Counted from the stretch's first letter, positions 33,448 through 42,894 are shown. The stretch is 64,000 nucleotides of DNA from CAYYFX01 sp046330135 (GCA_046330135.1 JAXLTI010000012.1:1-64000); one strand, 5' to 3'. Notes: generated from the sequence alone by a model not told the origin. Program-made: numbers and translations.

Positions 33448-34521
33448 CTAGCGGGATCCAATCCCGGGGGCGCCGACGGTTTCGGGGATGTCCACGAGCG
33501 GCGTGGGCTCTCGGCCGGCCGCCTCCGTCTCTTCGAGGTACCGTCCAGTGATCACCGCCAGCGCCCCGTCGTACGTAGGGGGGGCGAAGCGATCCAGGAA
33601 CGCGATGCCGCCGGCCATCATTCCATGGCCGCCGGCGCGTCCCTCCCGGCCCACGACGCGCGCGATGATCCGCCCGGCGTGACCCTTGCGCTCTCGGGTA
33701 CGAAGGGAAAGATACAGTATTCCGTCCTTGCGGCCTATGCAGAGCGCCCAGCGCATCGACTCGAGTCGCAGGATCATGTCGCAGAACTCGGCGCAAAAGT
33801 CAGGATTCGAGATCTCCCCGAGCGACACGACCGCGACGTCGCCGAACAGGCGCGTGCCCGCGAGGGCGGCTCCCATGCCGCCGAAGTACTCGCGCGACAC
33901 GCCGGCGTGCTCGATCTCCGAGATCTTCCGGAAGTCCGTGAGCGGCAGGAGGGCGACGTATGCGTCCCGATCGGCACTCGATGCCTCGCGCGTGAGCGCC
34001 TGCGTCTCGGTGCGGATGCCATAGAAGAGCGCCGTGGCGAGATCCGGCTCGAGGCGGAAACGCGCGGCGCGGAGGTACTCGTAGAGCATCGTGGCGGTGG
34101 CGCCGAAGCGCACGCGCACGTCGTGGCAGCGCACGGCTCGCGTCTCGCGCCGCAGGGGATGGTGATCGATGACCACGGTGGGTCGCACGCCGGCGGGCAG
34201 GGAGTTGTTCCCCGTCCGCGGCTGGGTGTCGACGAGCGCGAACGCCTCGTAGCTCGCCAGATCGATCTCCGCGAGCGTCAGCAGATCCACGCGCAGCGCC
34301 CGTACCATCGCCCGGTTCTCGGCGCGCCCGACGATTCCCCCCGAGCCGATGTCCACGTGGCAGTCCTTCAGCCGTCGCTCGAGCAGGAGCTTGAGGGCGA
34401 GGGCGGAAGCGATCGCGTCGGGATCCGGGTAGTCGTGGGAGAGGACGAGCACGCGCCGGCGCCCTTCGAGCGCCTTGAGGAGCCGGCGGAGTCGAGTACG
34501 GCTCGATTCGGTGATCTTCAT
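33448..34521 (-). CDS. DHH/DHHA1 family phosphoesterase (NrnA-like)
   Basis: A 357-aa protein. The DHH domain shows VLVLSHDYPDPDAIASA (motif I), VDTQPRTGNN and the name-giving VVIDHHPL. The DHHA1 substrate domain ends with GGHGMMAGG. This matches bifunctional oligoribonuclease / pAp phosphatase-like (NrnA) proteins degrading nanoRNAs, although other DHH activities (cyclic dinucleotide hydrolysis) are possible. Start ATG 34521 is chosen; an upstream frame to 34653 is low-complexity and crosses the likely promoter. Confidence 0.85.
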   Translation of the reverse strand: MKITESSRTRLRRLLKALEGRRRVLVLSHDYPDPDAIASALALKLLLERRLKDCHVDIGSGGIVGRAENRAMVRALRVDLLTLAEIDLASYEAFALVDTQPRTGNNSLPAGVRPTVVIDHHPLRRETRAVRCHDVRVRFGATATMLYEYLRAARFRLEPDLATALFYGIRTETQALTREASSADRDAYVALLPLTDFRKISEIEHAGVSREYFGGMGAALAGTRLFGDVAVVSLGEISNPDFCAEFCDMILRLESMRWALCIGRKDGILYLSLRTRERKGHAGRIIARVVGREGRAGGHGMMAGGIAFLDRFAPPTYDGALAVITGRYLEETEAAGREPTPLVDIPETVGAPGIGSR

Positions 34522-34603
34522 CCGGAGCGTCGGTTCACCTTCTGCCGGCGGTGCCTCGACTGTCGACGGCGCGGCGGCCGCGCACCGGTCGAAGGGCGTG
34601 GGG

Positions 34604-34632
34604 AGTCTAGCAGGCCCGCGCAAGCCGGGCCA
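34604..34632 (-). promoter_or_regulatory. Possible promoter of the DHH gene
   Basis: Minus strand: TGGCCC (34632-34627), 17-nt spacer, TAGACT (34609-34604), about 80 nt before the ATG. The -35 is weak. Confidence 0.35.
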
Positions 34633-34694
34633 CCGGCCCGCCCGGCGCCGCATCAGGACGGCGCCGCGGCGAGGACGTCACGGCGCCCGGAGGC

Positions 34695-36449
34695 TCAAGT
34701 GGGCATCAGCTCGCGGATCCGGCGGCGGATCTCCTCCGCCGAGCTCATCGCTAGGACCTCCTCGGCGACGCCGCGCCAGACACGGCCGTCGATCGTCGCG
34801 ACGACGTGACCGACGGGCAGGATCCACTGCGGCGCCATCGACAGCCGCTCGACGCCGAGGCCCACGAGGAGACCGGTCCAGGTGGGGTCCGACGCGACCT
34901 CGCCGCAGACCGAGACCGGCTTCGAGGCCGCCTGCCCCGCCTGCACGATGCTCCGTAACATCCGCAGGAACCCCGGATGGAAGGGGTCGTAGTAGACGGC
35001 GAGGTGCGCGCCGTCCCGGTCGACCGCGAGCATGTACATGGTGAGGTCGTTCGTCCCGACGCTCACGAAGTCGGCTTCGTCGAGGATCTCCCGCGCGAGG
35101 ACTCCGGCGGCGGGATTCTCGATCATCGCGCCCACGCGCAGATCCGGATCGTGGCGTTGTCCCTCTCGACGCAGCTCCTCGTGGCAGTCGGCGACGATCG
35201 CGCGCACGCGGCGCACGTCGTCCACCGACGACACCATCGGCAGGAGAACGCGCAGCGGCCCGTCCGCGGCCGCCCGGAGGATCGCGCGCACCTGCGTGCG
35301 CAGGAGATCCGGGTGGGCGAAGAGGAAGCGCAGCGCGCGCAGCCCGAGCGCCGGGTTCCGCTCGGCAGGAGTGCGCGCGCCCGGCAGGTGCTTGTCGCTG
35401 CCGAGATCGGGCAGGCGGATGTCCACCGGCTCCTGCACGAAGGAGCACGCGGCCGCGGAGTACGTCGCCACCAGCTCGTCCTCGGACGGCGCGTGGTCGC
35501 GCGCGAGGTAGAGGAACTCGGTGCGGTAGAGGCCGATGCCGTCCGCCGCGCTCTGCGCGCACGCGTCGACCTCCCGCTGCGAGCCGACGTTGCCGAGGAG
35601 CTGGACGCGCCGGCCGTCCTTCGTGACGCGTTGGCCGCGCGGGTCCGTGGGCTGCGGCGGCAGCAGGATGCGATGCTGCCGCTCGCGCGCGCGGACGCGG
35701 GAGAGCTCCTCCGCGCTCGGGTTCACGTGGACGCGTCCCTGGTCCGCGTCCACGACGATCACGTCGCCCTCGCGGATCTCGGAGAGGAGCCCCGTCACCT
35801 GGAGGATCGTGGGGAGATTCAGCGCGCGGGCGAGGACCGCCACGTGCCCCATCCCGGCGCCCTGCTCGCACACGATGCCGGCCACGCGCTGCGGATCGAT
35901 GCGCGCGAGCAGGCTCGGCGGCGGATCCGCCGCGATCATCACGACGCGCTCGTGGGCCGGCTCTTCCGCACCCCCGTCGCGGCGCGGGGCCCGCCCCAGG
36001 ATGTGCGAGAGAACGAGGCGCTCCGCGTCCGTCACGTCGAGGATGCGGTTGCGGATGATCTCGCTCGTGGACTCCGCCAGGATGGCGCGGAACTCGTCGA
36101 AGCGACGATGCACGGCCGCCGCGGCGTTCAGGTGCTCCTCACGGATGCGCGCCTCGACCCAGTCGACGAGCGAGGGATCCTTGAGGATCGCGCGCTGCGC
36201 CTCGAAGATGTCCGCTTCGCTCGCCGGCAGGCTGCCGCGCGCCCACAGGACGTCGGCCGCGGACTCGCGGTCCGCCGCCTCGAGCGCCTGAGCGAACAGG
36301 CGCAGCTCCGCTTCGATCTCCTCGGGCCCCGTGAGCAGGTACGCGGGGACGACCGACGGGTCCTCGAGGTGGATTTCCGCGCGCCCGATCGCGATGCCGC
36401 CCGAGACGGCGCGTCCCTGGAGCGCTACGGCCTTCTTCTTCGTCGGCAC
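34695..36449 (-). CDS. ptsI: Phosphoenolpyruvate-protein phosphotransferase (enzyme I-like)
   Basis: A 584-aa protein with full EI architecture: N-terminal GRAVSGGIAIGRAEI and helical HPr-binding region; the swivelling phosphohistidine domain with GAGMGHVAVLARALNLPTI (His present, but GMGH replaces the usual GG-x-T-x-H); and a PEP-binding barrel with GLYRTEFLYL, DLGSDKHLPG, MIENPAAG, GTNDLTMYML and active-site Cys in VSVCGEVASDP. The start is GTG 36449 (GGGGAGA upstream), as an upstream GTG frame lies over the promoter. No HPr or EII genes are in the window, so it may serve regulatory phosphorylation rather than sugar uptake. Confidence 0.87.
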   Translation of the reverse strand: MPTKKKAVALQGRAVSGGIAIGRAEIHLEDPSVVPAYLLTGPEEIEAELRLFAQALEAADRESAADVLWARGSLPASEADIFEAQRAILKDPSLVDWVEARIREEHLNAAAAVHRRFDEFRAILAESTSEIIRNRILDVTDAERLVLSHILGRAPRRDGGAEEPAHERVVMIAADPPPSLLARIDPQRVAGIVCEQGAGMGHVAVLARALNLPTILQVTGLLSEIREGDVIVVDADQGRVHVNPSAEELSRVRARERQHRILLPPQPTDPRGQRVTKDGRRVQLLGNVGSQREVDACAQSAADGIGLYRTEFLYLARDHAPSEDELVATYSAAACSFVQEPVDIRLPDLGSDKHLPGARTPAERNPALGLRALRFLFAHPDLLRTQVRAILRAAADGPLRVLLPMVSSVDDVRRVRAIVADCHEELRREGQRHDPDLRVGAMIENPAAGVLAREILDEADFVSVGTNDLTMYMLAVDRDGAHLAVYYDPFHPGFLRMLRSIVQAGQAASKPVSVCGEVASDPTWTGLLVGLGVERLSMAPQWILPVGHVVATIDGRVWRGVAEEVLAMSSAEEIRRRIRELMPT

Positions 36450-36485
36450 GACGGTTCTCCCCGCCCTCTGGCGCAGGCGCCCAGC

Positions 36486-36515
36486 AAGATACCCGACCCG
36501 GCGAGGGGTCGCCAC
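36486..36515 (-). promoter_or_regulatory. Possible promoter of the enzyme I-like gene
   Basis: Minus strand: GTGGCG (36515-36510), 18-nt spacer, TATCTT (36491-36486), 36 nt upstream of the GTG start. Confidence 0.4.
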
Positions 36516-36526
36516 GCAGGAGAGCC

Positions 36527-36556
36527 TTGACGCGCGGTGCGCCGGGAGGAGATACA
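36527..36556 (+). promoter_or_regulatory. Possible promoter of the cobalamin adenosyltransferase gene
   Basis: TTGACG (36527-36532) with an 18-nt spacer to GATACA (36551-36556), 29 nt before the ATG. The -35 is good, the -10 poor. Confidence 0.35.
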
Positions 36557-36585
36557 GGGAGACGTCCCGGTCCGGGAGCGACCCG

Positions 36586-37125
36586 ATGAAGATCTACACG
36601 CGTCAGGGGGACGAAGGGAAGACGTCTCTCTTCGGCGGCGAGCGGGTGGTGAAGAGCGATCCGCGCGTGGCCGCGTACGGCGACGTCGACGAGCTGAGCG
36701 CGGCCCTCGGGCTCGCGCACGCGAGCCTCGCGTCGTGGTCCACGCTCCGGGAGAAGGTGGAGGCCGTGCAGCGGACGCTGTTCGGGATCGGGGCGGAGAT
36801 CGCTTCGCCCAGCGAGAAGGCGCGCGAGCGGCTGCGCGGACTCGTGCAGGAAGCCGACGTGGCCGCGCTCGAAGCGTCCATCGACGAGATGGAGGCCGAC
36901 CTCCCGGTTCTCAAGAGCTTCGTGCTGCCGGCCGGCGGCTCGGCGGGCGCCGCGCTCCATCTCGCGCGGACCGTCTGTCGGCGCGCCGAGCGCTCGGTGG
37001 TCGCGCTGGGCGAGAACGCGGTTCGACCGGAGATCCTCCGGTACCTGAACCGCCTCTCGGATTGGCTCTTCGTGACGGCGAGGTTCGTGAACCGTCGCGA
37101 GCGTCACCCCGAGATGCTCTGGTAG
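36586..37125 (+). CDS. Cob(I)yrinic acid a,c-diamide adenosyltransferase (PduO type)
   Basis: A 179-aa ATP:cob(I)alamin adenosyltransferase of the PduO/MMAB family, forming adenosylcobalamin. The N-terminal ATP site is IYTRQGDEGKTSLFGG. The five-helix-bundle signatures follow: YGDVDELSAALG, the KSFVLPAGG loop, ARTVCRRAERSV and YLNRLSDWLFVTAR. Length is normal. It is divergent from the enzyme I-like gene; tolQ follows 240 nt later from its own promoter. It implies use of a B12-dependent mutase or reductase elsewhere. Confidence 0.94.
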   Translation: MKIYTRQGDEGKTSLFGGERVVKSDPRVAAYGDVDELSAALGLAHASLASWSTLREKVEAVQRTLFGIGAEIASPSEKARERLRGLVQEADVAALEASIDEMEADLPVLKSFVLPAGGSAGAALHLARTVCRRAERSVVALGENAVRPEILRYLNRLSDWLFVTARFVNRRERHPEMLW

Positions 37126-37250
37126 AGCGTCGTCGCGGGACGTTGCGGGCGACGAAGCGCGCCGGACGCAAGGTGGGAACCGCTCGCCAGGCCCGGGGTA
37201 GGCGTGGAATCGGCGGGGTCGCCGGCCCGTCGCCGCGGGCGCCCGCCGCC

Positions 37251-37279
37251 TTGTCGCTCGTGGAGCGCTGTGCTACGGT
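37251..37279 (+). promoter_or_regulatory. Predicted promoter of the tol-pal cluster
   Basis: TTGTCG (37251-37256), 17-nt spacer, TACGGT (37274-37279), about 85 nt upstream of the tolQ GTG. Confidence 0.5.
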
Positions 37280-37365
37280 GCGGCTTCGGTGGCGATTCCC
37301 GCGCGGACGGGCGGGGCGGTGGCATCTCGGGAGCCCCGAGAAGGTGGGGCAGGCAGGGAGCTCGC

Positions 37366-38109
<744 letters not shown>

Positions 38110-38125
38110 TCGGGAGGCGGGCTCC

Positions 38126-38539
38126 GTGCCGAAGACGAGGCGACCGGTCCAGGAGTACCAGACGGCGATCAACATCACGCCCCTGGTGGACGTCATGCTG
38201 ATTCTCCTCGTCATCTTCCTCCTCGTCGCTCCCGTCCTGAACCAGGGGATCGAGCTCAAGCTGCCGGAGGCCTCCACCGCCAGCGCGGAGCCCGAGCAGG
38301 GCTTGCGCATCGCGCTCGGACCGGGCGGCGAGATCCTCCTCGACGGCAAGGCCATCCTCCCGCAGGCCCTGGACGACGAGCTGCGTCGCCGCGCCAAGCG
38401 GGATCCGGACCTGCCGGTTCTGCTGGAGGGCGATCACCGGATCGGCTACGGCTCCGTGCTGGACGTCCTCGATCGCGCGCGGCTCGCCGGCCTCACCCGC
38501 GTGAGCCTCGCCACGCAGCCGCGGGGGGAGTCGCCGTGA
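38126..38539 (+). CDS. tolR: TolR/ExbD-type protein
   Basis: A 137-aa inner-membrane protein: short cytoplasmic start, one helix with the conserved proton-carrying Asp (INITPLVDVMLILLVIFLL), then a periplasmic domain. GTG start with GGGAGG upstream. Its stop overlaps the start of the tolA-like gene by 4 nt. Confidence 0.93.
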   Translation: MPKTRRPVQEYQTAINITPLVDVMLILLVIFLLVAPVLNQGIELKLPEASTASAEPEQGLRIALGPGGEILLDGKAILPQALDDELRRRAKRDPDLPVLLEGDHRIGYGSVLDVLDRARLAGLTRVSLATQPRGESP

Positions 38540-39282
38540 ACCGCGCGCTCGCCCTCTCGATGACCGTGCACGCGGTCGGCTTCCTCGCCGTGCTTGCCGT
38601 GCCGCAGTCGCACGTGCCGCGCTGGCAAGCGCCGAACACGATCACCGTGGGTCTCGCCGCTCCGGCTTCGCGCCCGAAATCCGTGCCCGCGGCGGCGGTG
38701 GAGCCCACGCCGGCCGAGCCCGCCGTCGAGCCGGCGGCGAAGGCGTCGCACGACCCGGTGGAGGCGAAGGCCACGCCCGCCAAGAAGCTCCCGGCGATGC
38801 GCCCGGCCGCGCCGCGCACGATTCGCCGCGACGCGCCGCGACGCCAGGACGGCCCCACGCTCGAGGAGCGCATCCGTCGCCGCCTCGAGGACGTGGAGGC
38901 GTCCGAAGAGCCTGCCCCAGCCGCGCCCGCTCCGGCGTCCGCGGGGAGCGGATCGACCGCCGAAGTGCAGGCGGTCCAGGGCGTGGACTTCCCCTACGCG
39001 TGGTACCTGAACCTCCTCCGCACCCGCATCACGGATTCCTGGGACCCGCCGGGGGAGAGTCTGCTCACCGGCCGGGCGAACAAGGTCCTGATCGCTTTCC
39101 GGCTGTATCGCGACGGCCGCGTCACCGACGTGCGCGTCGACGGCGCCTCCGGCACGCCCGGGCTCGACGCGAGCGCTCGCCGTGCGGTGGATCGCGCTCA
39201 ACCCTTCCCGCCGCTTCCGGACACGTACGGCGGGGATTTCCTCGACGTCGCGGTGCGCTTCACCGCGAAGGGGTCGCCATGA
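38536..39282 (+). CDS. tolA: TolA/TonB-like periplasm-spanning protein
   Basis: A 248-aa protein with a single N-terminal helix (ALALSMTVHAVGFLAVLAVP), a Pro/Ala/Lys-rich middle (res ~40-135) suited to span the periplasm, and a C-terminal TolA/TonB-C fold (res ~150-245; YLNLLRTRITDSWDPP, RLYRDGRVTDVRVDGASG, AVDRAQPFPPLPD). Given its place between tolR and tolB it is the cluster's TolA. The C-terminal sequence is of the TonB_C type, as in many non-enteric Tol systems. GTG start; stop overlaps tolB ATG. Confidence 0.88.
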   Translation: MNRALALSMTVHAVGFLAVLAVPQSHVPRWQAPNTITVGLAAPASRPKSVPAAAVEPTPAEPAVEPAAKASHDPVEAKATPAKKLPAMRPAAPRTIRRDAPRRQDGPTLEERIRRRLEDVEASEEPAPAAPAPASAGSGSTAEVQAVQGVDFPYAWYLNLLRTRITDSWDPPGESLLTGRANKVLIAFRLYRDGRVTDVRVDGASGTPGLDASARRAVDRAQPFPPLPDTYGGDFLDVAVRFTAKGSP

Positions 39283-40571
39283 TCGTGCGGCTCGTTGCGC
39301 CGGCGCGAGGCAGGGCGTGGTGGCGCGCGGCGCTGTCCGTCCTTCTCGCTCTGACTCTGCCGGGCTCTCTCCTCGCCGAGGAGCCGTCCGGCCCCATCAT
39401 CGACGTGGTTAAGGCGCCGGACCGTCGCATCGCCGTCGGGATCGGCAAGTTCGAGACCGTGCCCGCGAACGAGGTCGGCTCGCCCGCGAGCGACGTCGTC
39501 GCGTTCGACCTGGATCTCACCGGATGGTTCCAGCCGGTTCTGCCCGGCATGCTTCCGCCGGTCACGCTGGAGGACTGGGCACGTCGCGGCGCGGAGGTGG
39601 TGATCGATCTCAAGGCGGATCGCGGCACGCTGGACGGCGCGGTCCGCGACGCCGGAACGGGCGAGGTGCTGTTCCAGGGCACGTATCCCGCCGGCGACGG
39701 CGGCACGCTGCGCGCACGCATGCATCGCTTCGCCGACGACGTCTCGAAGAAGCTGACCGGCCAGCCGGGGCTCGCGCGCACGAGGCTCCTCTGCGAGTGG
39801 GATTCGGGCAGCGGGAAGCGGATCGTCCTCATGGACGCCGACGGGTGGGGAATGAAGCCGCTCACGGGCGAGGACGCGCTCGAGCTCAGCCCCCGCTGGT
39901 CGGCCGACGGGCGGAAGGTGATCTTCACGTCCTTCGCCAGCGGGTACCCGGACGTTTACATCCAGGACCTCGTCACCGGCGCCCGTCAGAAGATCGCGCA
40001 CTACGAGGGGCTGAACGTGCAGGGCGATCTCAGCCCGGACGGCAAGACCGTGGCGCTCACCCTGTCCCTCGCGGGCGACCCGGAGATCTACACAAAGGAC
40101 CTCGCCGCGGGTACTATCCGTCGGCTCACCCGCAACCCGGCCACCGACACCACCCCGGTCTGGTCCCCGGACGGGCACCGGATCGCGTTCGTGTCGGATC
40201 GCTCGGGAGGGCCGCAGGTCTACGTGATGAACGCCGACGGCTCGAGTGTCCGGCGAGTGACGGTGCGCGGGAGCTACAACACGGCGCCGGAGTGGTCACC
40301 GGACGGCACGAAGCTCGCGTACTGCGCCCTTCGCCCGGACGGCTTTCAGATCCAGGTCGTGGAGCTGGACGGCGGGAACGTGACCACGATCACGGACGTT
40401 TCCGGGTGCGAGGATCCGTGCTGGTCGCCGGACGGGCGCAGCATCCTGTACTCGCGCAAGGCCGGAGGCCGGACCGACTTGTACGTCACGAACCTGAGCG
40501 AGCGTCGTGCCCTGAGAGTTTCCCGAGGCTCCGGCCGCTTCACGGCGCCGGACTGGTCGCCGATCCCCTGA
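39279..40571 (+). CDS. tolB: Tol-Pal system beta-propeller protein TolB
   Basis: A 430-aa periplasmic protein. Signal peptide within residues ~1-32 (ALSVLLALTLPGSLLAEE), N-terminal alpha/beta domain (res ~35-165), then a six-bladed beta-propeller with WSPDG/WSADG-type blades (PRWSADGRKVIF, PVWSPDGHRIAFVSD, PEWSPDGTKLAY, PCWSPDGRSILYS). It links TolA and Pal. Length matches the family. It overlaps the tolA stop (ATGA). Confidence 0.95.
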   Translation: MIVRLVAPARGRAWWRAALSVLLALTLPGSLLAEEPSGPIIDVVKAPDRRIAVGIGKFETVPANEVGSPASDVVAFDLDLTGWFQPVLPGMLPPVTLEDWARRGAEVVIDLKADRGTLDGAVRDAGTGEVLFQGTYPAGDGGTLRARMHRFADDVSKKLTGQPGLARTRLLCEWDSGSGKRIVLMDADGWGMKPLTGEDALELSPRWSADGRKVIFTSFASGYPDVYIQDLVTGARQKIAHYEGLNVQGDLSPDGKTVALTLSLAGDPEIYTKDLAAGTIRRLTRNPATDTTPVWSPDGHRIAFVSDRSGGPQVYVMNADGSSVRRVTVRGSYNTAPEWSPDGTKLAYCALRPDGFQIQVVELDGGNVTTITDVSGCEDPCWSPDGRSILYSRKAGGRTDLYVTNLSERRALRVSRGSGRFTAPDWSPIP

Positions 40572-40591
40572 CTTTGGAGGAGGAAGAACCC

Positions 40592-41134
40592 ATGACCCAC
40601 CGGATTCCGTGGCTCATCAAGGGCACGATCATCGTGGCCGCTCTGTCGTTTGCGGGCTGCGGCAAGAAGACCGCGGCGCCGGTCCAGACCGAGGTGGCCA
40701 CGACGCCATCCACGCCCGCGAAGCCCGACAACCCCACGCCGCCGTCGCGCGACGAGTCCACGAAGTACGTCGATCCGATGACGGTGTATCCGGGCGTCTT
40801 CGTCGCCATCCGCTTCGAGTTCGACAAGTACGAGATCACGGACGCGGCGAAGCCGGTCCTGGAGAAGATCGCGGCGGCCCTGAAGGAGAAGCCCACGTGG
40901 AAGGTCCTCATCGAGGGGCACTGCGACGAGCGCGGCACGAACGAGTACAACATGGGCCTCGGCGAGCAGCGCGCGCAGGCGGCGAAGCGGTATCTCGTGT
41001 CGCTCGGCGTCGAAGAGTCGCGCTTCCAGACGGTCTCCTACGGTGAGGAGCGGCCGATCGATCCCGGTCACGACGAGACGGCTTGGGTGAAGAACCGTCG
41101 CGCCGAGTTCAAGGTGGAGGCGCCGCGCACGTGA
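40592..41134 (+). CDS. pal: Peptidoglycan-associated lipoprotein Pal
   Basis: A 180-aa OmpA-like lipoprotein. Lipobox LSFAGC at residues 18-23, Pro/Thr linker, then the OmpA domain with IRFEFDKYEITD, the peptidoglycan-binding region VLIEGHCDERGTNEYNMGLGE and a conserved KNRRAEF. GGAGGAGGAA precedes the ATG. It anchors the outer membrane to peptidoglycan via TolB. Confidence 0.95.
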   Translation: MTHRIPWLIKGTIIVAALSFAGCGKKTAAPVQTEVATTPSTPAKPDNPTPPSRDESTKYVDPMTVYPGVFVAIRFEFDKYEITDAAKPVLEKIAAALKEKPTWKVLIEGHCDERGTNEYNMGLGEQRAQAAKRYLVSLGVEESRFQTVSYGEERPIDPGHDETAWVKNRRAEFKVEAPRT

Positions 41135-41757
41135 TGATGCGCGTCGCGGGAAGGGCGTCCGGGACGAGGATCGCGGCGCGGCTGGTCTCGGCGACAGCCG
41201 CGGTCCTTCTCGCCGGCTGCTTCGCGACGACCAAGCACGTGGAGCTGGTCGAGGCGGACGTGACGCGACGCGGCGCCTGGACGGAGGAGAAGATCAAGGA
41301 CCTCACGCAGGAGATCAGCGCGCTCAAGGCGGAGAACGACGCGCTGAAGGCCCGCGTGGACGACCTCACGGACAAACAGACCTCGCTGTCCGGTGAGGTG
41401 GCCACCCGGCTGAGCGAGCTGCAGGAGGCGGACCAGAAGACGTCCGAGGAGGCGCGCCGGGCTGCCGATCGTGCGGCGGCGCTCGGGCAGAATCGGGAGC
41501 AGGACCGCACGGACCTGCTGCAGCGCATGAACGTCATCCTCGACGAGGTGGTGAAGGAGAACAAGGACCTCCGCGCGCGCATCGACGCGATCGAGGCCTC
41601 CTCGGCCACGAGCGCGCACACGGTGCAGGCCGGGGAGACACTGGCCTCCATCGCCGCGAAGTACGGGACCACCGCGCAGGCGATCGTGGCGGCGAACGGC
41701 CTGCCCGACGCGGACCACATCCAGGTGGGCCAGCGGCTGACGATCCCGGGTCATTGA
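41134..41757 (+). CDS. Coiled-coil LysM lipoprotein in the CpoB/YbgF position
   Basis: A 207-aa putative lipoprotein. Hydrophobic segment and lipobox (VLLAGC, about residues 26-31), then a long coiled coil (res ~45-150, e.g. IKDLTQEISALKAENDALKA) and a C-terminal LysM peptidoglycan-binding domain (res ~162-207: HTVQAGETLASIAAKYG, QVGQRLTIPG). The ATG overlaps the pal stop (TGATG), so it belongs to the tol-pal operon. The usual sixth gene, cpoB/ybgF, encodes an N-terminal coiled coil plus TPRs; here the coiled coil is kept and LysM takes the place of the TPRs. Function inferred: coordinating envelope and wall. Confidence 0.85.
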   Translation: MMRVAGRASGTRIAARLVSATAAVLLAGCFATTKHVELVEADVTRRGAWTEEKIKDLTQEISALKAENDALKARVDDLTDKQTSLSGEVATRLSELQEADQKTSEEARRAADRAAALGQNREQDRTDLLQRMNVILDEVVKENKDLRARIDAIEASSATSAHTVQAGETLASIAAKYGTTAQAIVAANGLPDADHIQVGQRLTIPGH

Positions 41758-41761
41758 TCGA

Positions 41762-41783
41762 CCGGCGTCCCCCGGGACGCCGG
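41762..41783. terminator. Hairpin between convergent LysM and Yip1-like genes
   Basis: CCGGCGTCC (41762-41770) pairs perfectly with GGACGCCGG (41775-41783) across a CCCG loop. It starts 5 nt after the LysM gene stop. No T-run; it may act as a bidirectional terminator or 3'-end stabiliser. Confidence 0.45.
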
Positions 41784-41802
41784 CGGCTCGCGCTGCGCTG
41801 CG

Positions 41803-42558
41803 CTAGCCGGTCAGCCCGGGGGCGAGCGATGCGAGCGAGCCCCGCAGCACCGCGACGGCCGCGCCGCCCAGCGCGAGCACGCTCCACGCCGGCAAGGCGA
41901 TGGCGATCGCCCGGCGTGCGGGCGCGTGGAGCGTTTCCCGCAAGCCGATCACCCACAGCGCTCCCGACCACAGCGAGAACGGCGTCAGACGATCCAGGAG
42001 CGCCACCGCCCAGGGTCCGTGAGCGCCCGGGAGCAGCGCCGCCAAGCTCGACGCGGACGTGGCGATGGGCAGTAGATCCGGAGTGACCTCGGGTCCTTCG
42101 AGCCATGCCACCGCGAGGTCCACTCCGCGCGCGAGCACCGCGGGAAGGCCGGCGCACGCCACGACGCAGAGAATGGTGCGGAACGGCGCGTCCCGGAGCA
42201 GGAAGGCCGCCAGCGCCCAGAGGAGCAGCGCGGTTCCGCACCACTGCAGCCATACGACGGCCGGCGCGGCCACGACGCTCAGCAGCTTCATCGCCTGCAG
42301 CTGGTGCGCGACCGAGCGCACCAGCTCCGGGTCGTCCATCCCCGAGAGCAGGTGCACCGACGCGCGCTGCGCGATGGAGACGACGAGCAGGCTCAGTGCC
42401 ATCGACGGCAGCGACACCAGGAGCCAGGGCGCCAGCAGCGGTCGACGCTCGCCGAGCCGCCGGAAGCCGTTCCGCGGGGACGGCAGGACGGCGAGCGTGT
42501 CCGCCACGTCACGCCCGAGCAGGGTGAGCTTCCCGCCTCCGGGAACTCGGGCGCTCAC
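41803..42558 (-). CDS. Yip1-like polytopic membrane protein
   Basis: A 251-aa protein with about five or six hydrophobic segments (WLLVSLPSMALSLLVVS, LLSVVAAPAVVWLQWCGTALLL, FRTILCVVACAGLPAVL, AIALPAWSVLALGGAAVAVL). The order and the N-terminal SPRNGFRRLGERRP resemble bacterial Yip1/YIP1-family proteins, which have no established biochemical role. GTG start, 5 nt from the stop of the upstream small peptide gene, so it is likely co-transcribed with the two peptide genes. Confidence 0.75.
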   Translation of the reverse strand: MSARVPGGGKLTLLGRDVADTLAVLPSPRNGFRRLGERRPLLAPWLLVSLPSMALSLLVVSIAQRASVHLLSGMDDPELVRSVAHQLQAMKLLSVVAAPAVVWLQWCGTALLLWALAAFLLRDAPFRTILCVVACAGLPAVLARGVDLAVAWLEGPEVTPDLLPIATSASSLAALLPGAHGPWAVALLDRLTPFSLWSGALWVIGLRETLHAPARRAIAIALPAWSVLALGGAAVAVLRGSLASLAPGLTG

Positions 42559-42562
42559 CGGC

Positions 42563-42778
42563 TCACCAGCCGAAGCCGCACGAGAGGCCGCTGCCGATGG
42601 CGCCGACGACGACCCCTTCGACGTTGCCGGTGAAGAGCGAGACGTACTTCACGGCCTGGAACATGCCGCAGAGGAAGAGCTGGCCGCCGACCGGTGCCGC
42701 CGGCACGGGCGGCGTGGGCGGCGCGGGGGCCGAGAGAGTGAGGACGCCGGCGAGGCCGACGCAGCGAAGCAAGGTCAC
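42563..42778 (-). CDS. Small secreted peptide 1 (71 aa)
   Basis: A 71-aa precursor with a hydrophobic N-terminus (LLRCVGLAGVLTLS), a Pro/Ala stretch ending in Gly-Gly (res 31-32), then 39 residues containing two Cys (LFLC and LSCGFGW) and a Gly/Val-rich middle (SLFTGNVEGVVVGA). GTG start preceded by AAAGGAG at 9 nt. It aligns without gaps, from the Gly-Gly on, to the neighbouring peptide gene (14 identities in 40, including GG, SL-x-TG, SG-rich end and FG). No known family recognised. Exported disulfide peptide or bacteriocin-like product are possibilities; small cell-envelope proteins are equally possible. Confidence 0.6.
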   Translation of the reverse strand: MTLLRCVGLAGVLTLSAPAPPTPPVPAAPVGGQLFLCGMFQAVKYVSLFTGNVEGVVVGAIGSGLSCGFGW

Positions 42779-42894
42779 GAGCGCGCTCCTTTCTTGGGTG
42801 GGAGTCCTGGCTTGCTAGGGCGAAGTCCGCGAGCTCCTCGACGGGTCCTGACGCTCGTGGACGGGAGGGCGGGAGTCTCGAACGGGAGACGGGA

